Assembly: GCA_023078555.1 (NCBI GenBank)
Contig: CM041197.1
Location: 9,022,842-9,086,841, forward strand
Origin: Ulva prolifera
Lineage: Eukaryota; Chlorophyta; Ulvophyceae; Ulvales; Ulvaceae
Length of the DNA stretch: 64,000 bases
Reading direction: 5' to 3'
Shown here: positions 44,932 to 57,474 of the stretch, one piece after another
Position numbering within the stretch: position 1 is the first letter of the stretch
Layout of the letters: every line of letters starts with the position of its first letter
Notes under the pieces: generated by a model
The model's input: the letters and a program-made list of their open reading frames with translations, nothing else
Told to the model about the DNA's origin: nothing
Database searches by the model: none
Position numbers and translations under genes: made by a program

Positions 44932-45335
44932 TACATACATACATACACCTACCATGCGCATCAATGTGTGGCAGTGCACTTTACAAATGCGAGCATGTTC
45001 ATGAGCTACGAAAAGACCAGCAGCAATAAAATCCGGTCCTGCACCACCTGCATGCATGCAGCACCGCTGCTCAGCCCTGCTCACCGGGGGAAAAGTCCTC
45101 TGAAACAGTAAAACATTCCAATCAACATCAACTCGTCCCTAGTCCATTCAGAGCCCGCAGCCGGGCACTGCAGAATCAACCACAACATACCTGACCACCG
45201 ACACTGCAACGCAGCTTGCTGCAGCGCCGCGCGCGGCCCCATGTAAGCCCAGCGCAGCACAGCACACGTGCATCACCAGCACATGCCGCGCAACATCGGC
45301 ACCTACCCTCGGCATCGTGGGCTGCACGCAAGAGC
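44932..45335. other. TACA tail of copy C and spacer to the metacaspase-like gene
   Basis: The first 15 bases are a TACA tract. The rest is spacer with the presumed 3' untranslated region of the minus-strand gene; I see no other gene. Confidence 0.6.
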
Positions 45336-48093
45336 TCAGCACCCGAAGAAGGGCTCCTCGGCGGAGATCTCGCAACAGGCGAGAGTCGGGATCATGCGGG
45401 GGTTGCTCGACTCCATGATCGCCATCAGCGCGTTCATCACCGCGCGGTTCGTGACGGCCTCACCACTCTGCTTCGCCTGCTTCACGGCCGCGATGAATGC
45501 GACGGTGAAGCCCGCGCCGTCGGCGACAATGCTCTTCTTGAACGATGCCGAGAAGAGGACTCCGCGCTCACCGACGGCGCTGTCGGTCGGCTCCGGGGCG
45601 GCCTCCGCTCCCGGGTCCTCCTCCTCGTCGCCCTCCGGCGCGGCGGGGTCATCATCCGCCTCCGCACCCGGGGGCTTGAACCCTGGGAACCCAGGCTGTC
45701 CACCCGCAGGGTGCGGCGGCTGCGCGGACTCGTCCTCCTCCCCAGGCGCCTGTGGGTGTTGGCCCGGCCGGCGGCCGGGACCGCCCTGCTCTGGCTCCTC
45801 CTCCTCACCTTCCGGGCGGCGCCCAGGGCGGGGGCGTCCTTCTTCATCATCGTCACACTCTGGGCGGCCACCCGGGCGGCGGCCACCCTCCTCGTCATCT
45901 CCATGGTGGCCAGGGCGGCGGCCACCCTCCTCCTCCTCCTCGTCATCACGACGACCGCCGTGGCCGTGGCCACCAGGGCGGCGGCCACCCTCCTCATCAT
46001 CTCCATGGCGGCCAGGGCGGCGGCCACCCTCCTCCTCCTCCTCGTCATCACGACGACCGCCGTGGCCGTGGCCACCAGGGCGGCGGCCACCCTCGGCGTC
46101 ATCACCGTGGCGGCCGGGTCGGCGGCCACCCTCCTCCTCCTCATCATCGGAATCGCGGCGACGGCCACCCTCCTCCTCGCGCTCGTGGCGGTTGCGGCGG
46201 CGCTCATCCCCCTCTTCATCATTGCGGCGCCGGCGCTCGCGGCGGGAGCGGCCCTCCTCGTCATCGCCGTCCTCCTCGTCCTCATCATCGCCGCGGCCCT
46301 CGATGCCCTCGCCAAGAGGCCCGGCGCGGCGCACGCGAGAGCGCCCCGGAGCGCCGCCTGTGCCACCAGCCGGAACTGCTGCCTGAATGCCAGCCCACAC
46401 GTAAGAGTGCGCCATGACACGTTACACGGTGCTGACGTCACAGATTACCGCGAGACCAGCATCTGAACAACACGGACGCCCTCCACAGTATAGATGGGAA
46501 CAAGGCACCAGAGCTCGAGCCGTTGATTGGCAGAACTCCAACGCAACTACCGCGCGTGAAAACCGTCAGCAGCGACTCAGAGAAGCAACCCACAAACACA
46601 TGCACTGCGCAACAAGCCAGGCTCAAGACTCCACGCCATCGTCCTCGTGATTGGTGCAACACAGATCGCCCTCGTGATGAGTGCCTGGATTGTCACGCTT
46701 GGTTCAACGGAGTCATTGGGTTGCATGAGACGAGGTGCCCGCGAGTGGTCGGGAGGGCCGCGGCAGCGCTGGCATGCATGCTCCGCACTGGCCCACGCGG
46801 CGCAGACAGCCCCCTCGGCTCTCAGAGAACCTCCAAAGAGAGGTGGCGAGGCAGGCGCACCTCGAGGGGGAAGCGCTGGCGGAGGGCCTCCATCACGTTC
46901 TCCAGCGTCATTCCGGCGTTCGGGTACTTCGCCTGGAACATCTGGACGTACTTCTTCGGCCCGAGCTTGCGGCCTGCATTGTCAGCCTCCGCGGGCGGCT
47001 CCTGCACCACACTCGCCCCCTTTACCTCCTGGTTACGTGCGCTGCTGCGGAGAACAGGCCTTAAACATAGCGGGAATGCTGCAGGCAGATCCCACTCCAA
47101 AAGGGCGCGCGGGAGGGGGTACCTTGGTGTCGGCGCCGTTTACGGGGGGGTGGGGCAGAAGCTCGCTGGCGTTGGAGGCGTCGGCGACGATCGTGAACTT
47201 CACGCCCTCGGGCGCGGTGGTGGCGATGGTGCTGAGGTCCCAGCGCGTGAGGAGGTCGAGGTCGGAGCACACGAGAGCACGCTTCACGCCGTTGGGCGAC
47301 TGGATCTGCACCCTCAAGCCACAGACGTCAGTGAGTTCATGTTCATCTGGCCGTTCTTAGCTGTGTGTTGACCAGGACGATGACCAGTCCGGATGATGGG
47401 ACCACATGCCGCGACCCCCCGCAGTGTGCACATGAGCTGGCCTACGGAAGCACGGCAGGGAGTTCCCTGGGAATGTTCTGGGCGGGGTAGAGACATGTCG
47501 ACGTAGACCTGTGGCCCGCCGCAGGGTACGCGCACAGGGTTGGGTTTTGCGTGACGCACCACTGCAACGCGGGGACGCTGGTGTGCCAGTGGGGAAGCCT
47601 GTGGCCACTGTTCCGGTATGAAAAAACAGCTGAAACTAACATGGCAACTGGTACGGCATCAGAGCGAAGGTCAGACCCAGGAGCGTGGAAGGTGGGCGGG
47701 ATGCACATGCCCCAGCGCATTCAGCGGCTGCCATCTGCGGGATTTGACTGTGAGCCGGGCTGATTCCAGATCGGTAGGGCCCTCCACTCTTCAGGCAGTA
47801 TGCATGTGCCGAAACTGCACACACCCAATTTGGGGACCCAGGGGCATGATGGGGCAAGGGGGGAAGACGCACCGAGGTGCCATGGCCGGCAAAGTAGAAC
47901 AGGAGGCTGTCTCCTGCAGCCGCCTTGCCGCAGTACCAGGAGAGCGCCTTGCGCAGGGAGGCGGCGGTGGGGGGGCGGTCCCCGGCCTCATCCATCACCG
48001 TGATGTTCGCAGCCGGCACCGCGAGGTCCTCCTGCAGCATCTGCGAGAACGCGGCCGCATCCTGCGACGTCGCCGTAAGCGCCTTGGGAGTGC
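45336..48093 (-). CDS. Metacaspase-like protein with Cys-to-Ser at the catalytic site and a charged repeat insert (5' end unresolved)
   Basis: Four minus-strand exons, 48093-47873, 47305-47123, 47028-46861 and 46382-45336, join in phase and encode about 538 residues. One or more upstream exons are missing; a candidate ends near 48150 (HACVAFVG). The p20 part has SQDAAAFSQML, DSLLFYFAGHGTS with the catalytic His, and KFTIVADASNASELL, where active metacaspases have D-[AS]-C-H-S-G; the Cys position is Ser. A region with Pro/Glu and KKYVQMFQAKYPNAGM follows. A long insert of Arg-, Gly-, Asp- and Glu-rich 34-residue repeats comes next, and then a p10-like end (FKKSIVADGAGFTVAFIAA, ACCEISAEEPFFGC). 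In metacaspases the p20 Cys cleaves after Arg/Lys, so this product is predicted to be inactive or altered. The order p20-linker-p10 is that of types I/II, not type III. Confidence 0.75.
45880..46150 (-). repeat. 102-bp coding tandem repeat in the metacaspase-like gene
   Basis: Units begin at about 45902, 46004 and 46103 (period 102, then about 99). Each encodes about 34 residues built from GGRRPGRHGDDEEGG and HGHGGRRDDEEEEE blocks. The repeat keeps frame and lies wholly in the last exon. Confidence 0.85.
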
Positions 48094-48950
48094 CTACACC
48101 ACAGCGGCAGCGTCGGGGAAATGTTGCGAGGACCAGTCGGAGGGGCGGGAGGCGGCGCACGACCCACAAATGCTACACATGCATGCAGGCGCAGGAGGAG
48201 AGTGGGGCTTCGGGCCGGGTTGTCCGCTGTTGGCACTCATGGACACGAGTCATCGGCGCGGGGTGGAGTGTGGGGGTGTGGGGCAGAGCTGATGTAGCCA
48301 GGCATGGCCATATGGCAGAGGTATGCTGGATTGGGGGCAGAGCAGTGAATGCAGATTCATCCAGAGGCGACCTTGCATCCCAGTGGGATGATCCGCTCCC
48401 CAGGCAGCTCACCAGACAGGGGCTCAACATGAACGGTTCTGAACTTGGACGTTTCCGTCTGTCGGGATTTTTCTGTTTCCTCACACATGCAATGGTGTGG
48501 CGCTGCAGTGAGACACTCACAGGATCCCAGGCCATTGTACCATAGGTCGGCGTAATGGCCTGGGATCCTACTCAACCGCAACCAACATACAACCACAACC
48601 AGCATCAACACAACCAGCAACTTTCGACACCCATGATCTAGATGACAACACAAGGCTGGGGAAAGGAGGGCCAGCCAGCAGCCTTCCCCAACCCTGCTAT
48701 TCCTCCTGCCAACCCTGACATGGCTGTACACACCCACCCTGGGCCACACAGCTGCGCAGCTTCAACTGAGCAGCTTGACCATTCTACAGGAGTTATGGGA
48801 CAGAGGCATGCCTCCAGGATTGCTTCTCTGGAGGTGGCACATATCAGAGGTGGCACTCATCACAAATACATTGACTGCAGGCATGGTTTGGCAGACAGAT
48901 GTGCAATTGCCAGATTCTGTGTACAGCCATGGCAACTGAGAATTTGTGAT

Positions 48951-48984
48951 GCTGACAGCAGCTGAGGCTGCTGACAGCAGCTGA
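48951..48984 (+). repeat. 18-bp tandem duplication
   Basis: GCTGACAGCAGCTGAG occurs at 48951 and again at 48969. Confidence 0.85.
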
Positions 48985-49275
48985 GGCTCTGATGACATGA
49001 CTCCATTGCTCTCTCTGGAGGGCAATGGCAGGGTTCTCCCATCATGCCAGCACCACAACTGCCAATGCAGATACCAGGCTCCCTGAGTTGCTCTGCTTCT
49101 TTCAGAACAAGGTGAACCATACCTCCACACAAGCAGCGCAACCAGTGATGTCAATGCAGTGCTAGGAGGCTGGAGCAGAATTGTTCACTGGGGATGTGAG
49201 CCTGAGAGGCAGAGGGTAGCAGCTGCCCCCTAGACTTTGCCAATGCCAAGCTGGCCATGCTGACCGTGTTGCAGC

Positions 49276-49317
49276 GGTGTGGGACTGCTGGTGTGGGACT
49301 GCTGGTGTGGGACTGCT
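49276..49317 (+). repeat. 14-bp tandem repeat, three units
   Basis: GGTGTGGGACTGCT repeats at 49276, 49290 and 49304 without change. Confidence 0.9.
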
Positions 49318-51103
49318 GGACTGGCGTGTCGTTCTGTTTTCTCAGATAAAGTACATCTGCAGCTTCATCTCAAGACAATTTCAAGGCAGAAAACAAGGCA
49401 AAGTGCCTAGCATAGCAGACCAACACACTGTCATGCATACACTTGATGCCAAGAGCCAATGAGCACATAAATCCAAAACAAAGGCTCACCGGCTCAGGGC
49501 AGATTTGGATCTCCTATGGCTACAGATGTGGATGCTGAGGAGGTAGTCAGGGCAGCCCGGATGGCGTCATGACGTGAGCTTGGGTGAGTAGGGTATGATC
49601 ACGACCGGCTGTACTGACGCAGCATGGGAGGCGCGGGCGGTGCGATGACACGGACCGCAGCAAGCCGCCAGCAAGCCGCCAGCGTACCAGCGCTGCGTCT
49701 CGGAAATCGATATCGTACTTCCGCCTCAACAGGCCCGTTTGAGAAAGCCAGTTCGGAGTGAGAGAAGAACTGACGCTGGGCAGGCCCGCGGTTCTTATGA
49801 TGCGGACGCACGCAACATAAGATGCCAGACGGGTGACGAATGGACGCGGGGCATGTACATGCATGGCATCACGGGGGCGGTGCCTCATCTCCGGAACCGT
49901 CAGGTTGCCAGCGCCTGCTGCCGGACACATTGACCTATCGGACCAGGCTAAGGACGCCCGCTCCTGTGCGTGAGATCTAGCGAGGAGAGCATGCCTTCGA
50001 CTAAGTGGCGGCGCGGGAAGAGGTGGTGTACGGAGGAAGCACATGCTCGGGGCGAGGCAAACTGTTCACCATGAGCGTCCGACAGTCAGCTGATCTGCTG
50101 GCGCCAGCGCACATGCAAAGCGAAGAGTAACGAAACACAAGTGAGCGACACCAGGATCCATTGCGTCATATTTGACATCTTTCATCTCGAGTGCGGCGGG
50201 GCCGACGGATGTCTGGTGAAGGCGTGCCATGTGGCATGCTCGAAGAATCTAGGGGAATGGACCTCGGATTTCGGGGATAATACAGCAGGTTGGAACGCCC
50301 CGCTTCGAAGCATGCACAACGGCAACTTTTGGAAATTTCCTACCTGTTGTACTGGCAGACAGGACAGGGTCGACCCGTGACAAGACGTCTCGGAGCAGGT
50401 ATGCTCGCGTGCCGAGCGCGCTGGCATGTGGCTGCTGGGCTGTGTCTCATAGCAGCATACGAACATCCAGAGAGAGATCACCGGGCTCGTGTGGATCATA
50501 CCTGCGTACTGGCACGCAGCGATGAGAGCGTAACACTCAGGCATGATGAAGCAGACCTCCGAAAAAGATATTGGCACTGAATATGGCTTGATTGATCGTA
50601 CAAACAGCACAGTCTTTTCACATAGGGTTGCTGCGGGTATGTATATACTGTTTGAGGTTATTAGTGAGGGGTGTGGACGCTGTCACAGCCACAGGCAATG
50701 AAGCAAGGTGCCGTGGCTCTCCCGTAGTGTCCGAAATCACCAAGCCACTGCGAGTGATATATGCATGATTGGTTGCGGAACTGCTTGTACATATGGGACC
50801 AAGTGCATGCATCTGCAGGGCAGCAGAAGGGACATTAACAGATCTTCACCTCAGTCAGTAGAATCAGTTGGATGCTTTGCGCAGCAGTTCGGGCCAGACA
50901 CACCTACAGCAAAGTGCAACTGGCAGCTGACTCCTCACAGACAGGCACTCACTTTTGGGGCATCGCACATAGATTACAGATCACAATTTCTGAGCTTTCA
51001 TCACACACACTCGTTTTGTGCACACTGCTGACGGTCGAGCAGCGAACGTGCTGCACTCAAAACATGCACGAGAGTGGTGGCCTCCCCAGGCGTATGCTGT
51101 CCG

Positions 51104-54100
51104 CTACGCCACGTTGGTGTCAGCCTTCCCATTAGCCGCCACATCCCCACCTTTGGCTGCAGACTCATCCCCATCGAGCTTCTGACGAGCCTCGTTCACC
51201 GGCGCGTCCGGAGCATCATTCTCATCCTTGCGTTTCTGCATGTCCAACGCTGCCAGATCAGCCGATGTCATTCACCCCCGATGGCGGTGCCATCCAGATA
51301 CACACTGTTGCCAGAAGCAGCACCAACCACGGGTGCCAGAAGCCTTTCCAAAAACCTATGAAGCCCGAACGCGACGTGGCATGTGTCCTGCTAAGCGTGC
51401 AATCTTTATTGTGTGCTCACGCAAGCATGCACATCGCGGCACGGTACCCTGCTTGGCCCAATACTGGACCTCCCCCAAGACGCACCCTTGCAGGTCACCA
51501 CCCGGCGCAACCGCAGGGGGGCCCGTGCAGCATGCAAGGCGGGAGCGGCTGCCTCCACAGACTGCCATGCGTGACACTCATCATATACGCTGCCCATGGC
51601 TGCAGCAGGTCGATGGTCACAGCATGCACCATGAGGTGCTGCATGCAAGGGCGGGTCTGACGGGAGGCAGGCGCAGCTGCTGTGGCACTGTCCGTGAGCG
51701 CATGCACACCAGCGAGCCCTGCACGCAGCGGGCTGTGGCGAGCACCTCTACAGCAGTCGAGGGCCGCACCCGTTTGCCGGTGATTACCCCAAGGTCCTGC
51801 ACGCACTCGCCGCCACCGCCGCCACTGCCACCCGCCACGCCGGCCTCCGCCCCAGGCTGCACCGGCGCCGCTGCTAAAGCGGACGACGGGCCCGCCCCGG
51901 CCGCGGGGGCGCTGGGCATGCCGATCGCTGCCTTGATCTGCTCCTTGATCACAGCTTCCTGCACAGTAGGTGTGGGCGTGAGGAGAGGGGCGCTGCGACG
52001 GTGTGCAGAGGTGAGACGGCCGTGCCGGTGTGCCCGCCGCATGGTGTCCCATATGCGCACATGGGTCCGTGCAGCTACAGCACTGTTATGGGAGCTCCGT
52101 CACGTGTTTGTGGTCGAAACACTGGTTTCACACCCAACGGCATCCGGATGCAGTGCAAAGTGGAAATGTGCATTGCCGCGCGGCATGTACTGTCACAGTG
52201 TCCTGTCGAGAGCGTCTGCTCTCTGTCAAACCTCCGGCACTCCCGGCAGTGATACCCGCTGCATTGTCATCATCAGCCTAGCAGCTGGAGCCCTTGGTGG
52301 CAAAAGCCTTGCAGGCTGCATAACGGTCCTCAGATGCGATACAGCAGATGCAAATTGAAAGGGCATGGCCGAGGGGCATCAGCCAAGCAGGCGGACGGAT
52401 CACACGGGGCACATGGAGCAAGGCATGGACGAGCACAGGCCCATGGCGGGGCTGCACCAACGGGGTCCACCTCTACAATCGCACAGCCGCCACATGCACA
52501 TATCGCGGGCCGCTGCCGCACCTGCTCCTGCAGCGCCTGCAGCTCCTGCCCCCGTTCCGCCAGGTCTGCGATGACCTTGCGCAGTGATTTGACCTCCTCC
52601 TCCAGCTCCGCAGCCTCGACGCCGTCCGCTGTGTCAGCTGTACCCCCGGCCTGCTCCCGCTGAACTCCCGGGCCTGCTGCTGTCGCTCCCGAGCCTGCGC
52701 CAGCTGTGGGCGGCTCTTCAGCAGGTGTGACGGCCCCCGCTGGCTCTGCTGCAGCCTCGGCTTCTACTGAGCCTTCAGCAGCGACTGCACCTGCTGAGGC
52801 AGGCACTGCGTTGGAGGCCTCTGTGACCTTGACGCTAAGAGCTTCTTGCCGAGCAGCCTCCTTCTGCAAGGCATCGTCGCATGAAGTGGTGCCAGGGCGC
52901 AATGGTTGAGATGAGCAATGGCATCCTTACACCTACAGAACTGTCTGTACACCATCCAGCTTGCCCCAGCATGCAAGAGATCTGCATGATTTACACGCTG
53001 CAGGTAGGCATTTTGTTTTTTAAGACACGACAGTCTGCTGGTAAGCACCATGCACCAGGTTGACATGAGAAGCAGCGCTGCTTGCGCTTGGTGGCCACCG
53101 GATACTCGAGGTCAGGCCAACAGACCAGATCAGATTTACTTTACTTTACAGAAGATGCCATTCACTGGAGGCGAAGCACAGGCCATGGTAGCCGGACTGC
53201 GTGCACATGCAAGATCAACATGAAGACAGCAGCAGCGACAACACCAGCGCATGGCTGCATGGGAAGGGTGTTGTGGTTGTAGCACCTGCTTTATGAGCTC
53301 TTTGAGTTGGGTCTGTGCGATAGAAATGTGTTCTGTTGCTTCGCCGACACGGTCTGCAAGCTCAAGTGCAACTGAGATCTTGAAGTGCATCTCTGCCTCC
53401 CACCGCACATCCGGTTGCTCCAGCTTTGTCACAACCTCGATCGCCTGAACCGGGAATGGACTGACAACGGACGGAAGCCCTTAAAGTATGGACTGTTTGG
53501 TAGTGACAACCATTCGCATTACTGACAAGGACGACAGCATTAAGGCTGGCGATGTCACCTTCTCATAATCGGTGACTGCTTGAGTGAAGTTTTCCATCTC
53601 AGCGCCAATCTCTCCCAGCAACTCATGCACCTCACCAAAATGCTCATCCTCGACCTCAGTGGCACCAGCATGCTGCTCGAATCCCAGTCTCGCAGTCTCG
53701 GCGACTTCCCAAGCCAATTGAAGATCATCCTCACCTTGTCCTTGAGAAATATCTGCGGGTTGTTGAGCCTTGGATGTGCTCGCGCCAGAAGCATCTGGTT
53801 GCTACACAGTCAAAAACCGGCTTTGCAGAATAGGTATGCGTATCTGGGAAATGACGCTACGCATTACAGCCCTGGTTCACCTCCACCTGATCCCAGGAGG
53901 ACCAGCAACGTAGAACAGGAAACATGCATCTGCCAACCTCTCGCAACACTGAGACTTCAAGAAGGACTTCAACAATGGAGCACCACCAGACTGTGTCGAA
54001 GCTCACTTTCATTGTCCCCAGTACACTGGTGCCTTTCATTCTCGCGCAGCCCAACAAGGCTTCAGCATACTTGAGTCCGATAACTGATGCTTCAATGCTG

Positions 54101-54320
54101 GTGTCACCTGATCTTTCGGCGTGGAATTGCAGGCACTGGGCAAGGTAGTCCGCTGCTTCGACGAATTCGCGGTCCTCCAATGCTTCCACGCCGCTTGCGT
54201 ACATCTCCGACGCGAGGACCTGCATGCCGGAGCAGCCTGTAAGGAGCGGAGGACGCGCCACGACAGCGGACCTGCCACGACGCACACCATTCCACTCGCA
54301 TCGACTTCGGCTTCTCCCAT
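51104..54320 (-). CDS. NASP: NASP/SHNi-TPR family histone chaperone
   Basis: Seven minus-strand exons, 54320-54288, 54219-54007, 53801-53559, 53444-53286, 52863-52522, 51958-51770 and 51235-51104, join at phase 0 throughout and give 436 residues. Three TPR-like blocks carry the family pattern: a first with EFVEAADYLAQCL and LKYAEALLGCARM, a second with DLQLAWEVAETARLGFEQ and FGEVHELLGEIGAEMENF, and a third with WEAEMHFKISVALELADR. An acidic, Ala/Pro-rich stretch, a coiled coil (ELEEEVKSLRKVIADL) and CVQDLGVITGKR follow. The last exon begins KRKDEN, so splicing creates a basic patch that looks like the family's C-terminal nuclear signal. NASP proteins escort H3-H4 and sometimes H1 in the nucleus. 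The large acidic insertion of the animal protein is absent. Exon 1 encodes only 11 residues, and its ATG is the clear start. Confidence 0.88.
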
Positions 54321-54817
54321 CTCTTATTATTTGCTGAAGATACCGGGCGAAGCGATGAATCGGCGAGGAAAATGATACGCGTGAGGCATCAGCACGAGCA
54401 AACTAGCATGGAGGATAGCAGGCGATCATTGACGTGAACATGATGCTATCAAGGACTCGGACGAAGGTGACTTTGTCGAATTTGAATTGCCATCGCACTA
54501 GCTGAAGTGGCTTCGGTGCTTAAAGGCCAATCGCGCGCATTATGCATGATGCCACATCAAGTAGCTGAGTTCGCAGAGTCACTGCATATGCATGCGGGTG
54601 GCGTGGTGCTAATCCACGGAATGCCTGGGCCCAGCTGGGGTGCAATGCTCAGCTGCGATTTTGGGACGCTGTACATTACATGATATGTCGAAGGCATCAA
54701 GTGCAGCAGCGCCTGTACATCTCATCTCAGTGACAGTGCATCGAGCTTCTCTCTGCCGGCTTGTACTGCATGTAGGACTGACTTCAGGACCGATCGGGCA
54801 CGAGTGTCGCTGAAGCG
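54321..54817. promoter_or_regulatory. Divergent promoter region (NASP / sulfotransferase)
   Basis: About 497 bases separate the start codons of two genes transcribed away from each other, so both promoters must lie here. I see no TATA box or other motif I would name. Confidence 0.45.
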
Positions 54818-57474
54818 ATGCGTCTGCAGCACATCCCGTTGCTCATGCTCATCTGCTTTGCAGCTACGCATGCACAGCCTGATGTACCTGCAGAACAGCT
54901 GAAAGATTTGAGACGAGCTCACAAGGAGAGTCGGGCGAAACTCTCGGCGAAATGGGCATCCAACCAGCCTGAGCTCGAGGATGTGTTATGCGCGAAGCCA
55001 GCCAATGTTGGTCACGTCACTAAGAATCCGAGGGTACAGGACTCTCCGACAGTGGCACTTTCTCGTCCGGCAATCGAGCAGTTGAAAGATTCAGGCGTCC
55101 CGGTGTACACAGCTTGTCAGGTTCGACTCTAGAGTGCCGCTCAACATCCATCCGATGACGCAACAAAGCTGTTCATTCAGCACATGTTTCATCACAATAT
55201 CCACGATCTTTCTGAATGCCATTCCTGCTTCGTATTAGCGTGACTCGTGCGATCACTGACATGCTGTGTCACCTGCATGAGTGAGGCGTAGCGCCTCCTG
55301 GCTCTGTATATCACAGAGTAATGTCCAATCCTATGTGAGGCTCTGCGTCTGTCTTACGGCACAGGCAGTGGCTATCAGCTGCTGTGGCAGAGCCTGCCCG
55401 TCCATACTAAATTTAAAATTTTAGCTAGAGCCTACTTCGGCACAAGAATCATTATGTAGCTCTATATTCTCCGTAAGCTGCCAAGTATGCATCTCTGTTG
55501 ACTGTCAGCAAGTAATTCAGCTGAGCCAGCTGCGATCGCTGTACGTGCGGCACGTTCAAACTGTAGTACATGGCAAATGTCGCGGCCGTGTACACTGCAT
55601 GAGTAATATGATCAGTGCAACTGTCATTTGACGGCAGAGAACAGGTATATGTTGCAAGATGGTGGTGCTTATGCACATGCGTCGAGGCGCTGTGTGGGGG
55701 TCTCGTCTCGCAACGAGTTGATGATCGTCGTATTACCTGGGTTTAAGAAGTTTAAATGTCATGCATGAGGACTCTGTGCCGAACGCTAGCCCCTGGTCTG
55801 TTCTTGTGCCTGGCTAGGTGCTTTGTCACGCAGTGCCGCGCTGCCCGTGGGCGCTGGCCATCGTGGCAACCGTGCCTTGTAATGCAAGCGGGCGTCAGAG
55901 TGCCTTTGCATGGCGTAACTGCCGCAAGAATCAAAAGCACGTAATTGGGAGATTGCGAAGCAGTGCTGTTTTGTTTGTTTTGTGTTGCTTCCCAGAAAGG
56001 TCGTGGTTGAATATATTGACAAGTCAGCCATGCAGGAAATCGTGCTTGCCTTGACCAGGATCATATCTATTCTGGTGTATACACCAGTGTTGGTGGCCAC
56101 CTGAGTTCGCGGCATTGAGCTTGAATGCCTATGCGTAGGAGTAGCCAACGTTTCCGCCACTGCAGCTTTGTGATGACACACAAACGTGTGAATACATGAT
56201 TGATTGACTGCGCACGTGCCAGGCGTCATGCTCATCAGCCGTCGCAAGGACTGTTCTACAACTGCAGGTCTACGTCAGTGACACATGGAAATTCATCTTC
56301 ATGAGAAACCCGAAGGCCTCTTCCACCGCCATCCTTGCAGCGATCAAGAACCAGCTGTGTGGTGGAACTTGCAGTGAGGAGCATTTCACACGCGTGCGAT
56401 TGATGAGCCAGCTGGAACCCAAGTGGGAGTCTTACTTTGTCTTCACCGTCGTCCGAAACCCATGGCTTCGCAGCCTGAGTGCCTACACCATGTTCACAGA
56501 CAACTTCTTGCGCCGGTGCGACCCAGCTCCGAGCTTCCCTCCAGCCATGGGGTGAGCCTGCCTGCAGCCTGAGTGGGGACACCATGAACAAGATGGTGCA
56601 GGGGCCCTGCTGCCTGTTTCCGTGCTTGCCACAGTGGAATCTCTGAAGAGCAGTAACACTACGTGAGGCGCAAAGCTGATGTCAGCGCCTCTGGAAGGGC
56701 AGGCGGCACGGCGCTTGGGCCTTCAGGTGCTTGTGCTGTGCCAGTGGCCGTGTTTACACACTGTGATCGAGCACAATTCCAAGGGCAACGGCCTTGTTTA
56801 TGGCACAGTGACAGAACAGCAAACTCAAGAGATGCCACAAGCACTGCCGACGATCTCATGTGCTCCCCGTGATCATTTCCTTGCATGTTGCCCTCTTCCA
56901 CATCTCACATGTAGCCCATCCCCCATCTGAGTGGCGCGACAACGAGCACCAGTCCACGCCGCTGCCTCAATGCGGATGTCGTTGACGCGAGGCAATGGTG
57001 CGCAGGTGGCACGAGACGCCGCAGCCGGGGCCGATGGAAAAATGCGGCCTGCCGTTTGACAGATACGCGGAGGACGCATACAACATGCGTGCGATCTGCG
57101 AGGGGGAGGCCTGCTGCGCGCACATCCCCGCGCGCGGCTTCGTGCCGGGCCTCGTCGACGCCCACATTGCGGACCAGGCGCACTGCGTGTTCCTACCGTC
57201 CGGGGAGCCCCTCGTCGACTACATCGGCACCGCGGAGGACCTCGACCCGGCGTGGACCGACATCGTCGCCGCCATTAACGAGCGTGCCGGCACTGCCTTC
57301 GAGGCGCAGTCCGTGAATAATCCGAACGGCCGTGGCCCCGAGGACGCCGGCGGCGTGCGGCACACATGCAACGGGGAGAACGTGCTGAGCACAATGACGC
57401 GGGAAGCCGCGTACTCGATTGCACGGCAGTATGCGCACGATGTGCAGAGTCTTGGCTATATGGTGATTGAGTAG
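54818..57474 (+). CDS. Secreted/Golgi sulfotransferase (Sulfotransfer_2-like)
   Basis: Three exons, 54818-55120, 56268-56551 and 57006-57474, join at phases 0 and 2 to give 351 residues. The N-terminus MRLQHIPLLMLICFAATHAQ is a signal peptide or signal anchor, placing the enzyme in the secretory pathway. A basic stem follows. VYVSDTWKFIFMRNPKASST carries the 5'-phosphosulfate-binding loop and VVRNPWLRSLSAY the 3'-phosphate-binding motif for PAPS. Later blocks (AHIADQAHCVF, EPLVDYIGTAEDL, ARQYAHDVQSLGY) match the C-terminal half of carbohydrate sulfotransferases. It probably transfers sulfate from PAPS to a glycan; the acceptor is unknown. The length is normal for the family. The Cys-rich segment CEGEACCAH is additional. 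Intron 1 is 1.1 kb with no visible exon inside. Confidence 0.85.

Larger units (their letters stand above)
48094..51103. other. Region between the metacaspase-like and NASP genes
   Basis: It should contain the missing 5' exon(s) of the metacaspase-like gene on the minus strand and the NASP 3' untranslated region. Otherwise I see no gene. Two short tandem repeats are present, at 48951-48984 and 49276-49317. Confidence 0.5.

Noticed and set aside
39552-44944. Long antisense open frames (up to 485 codons) across retroelement copies B and C
   Set aside because: They are mirror frames of a GC-rich coding sequence, recur identically in each copy, have Arg-rich low-complexity translations and carry no domains.
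45216-46466. Plus-strand 416-codon and 372-codon frames over the charged repeat
   Set aside because: They are shadows of the metacaspase-like last exon. Their Pro/Ser or Ala/Thr/Leu repeats simply reflect the 102-base repeat read in other frames.
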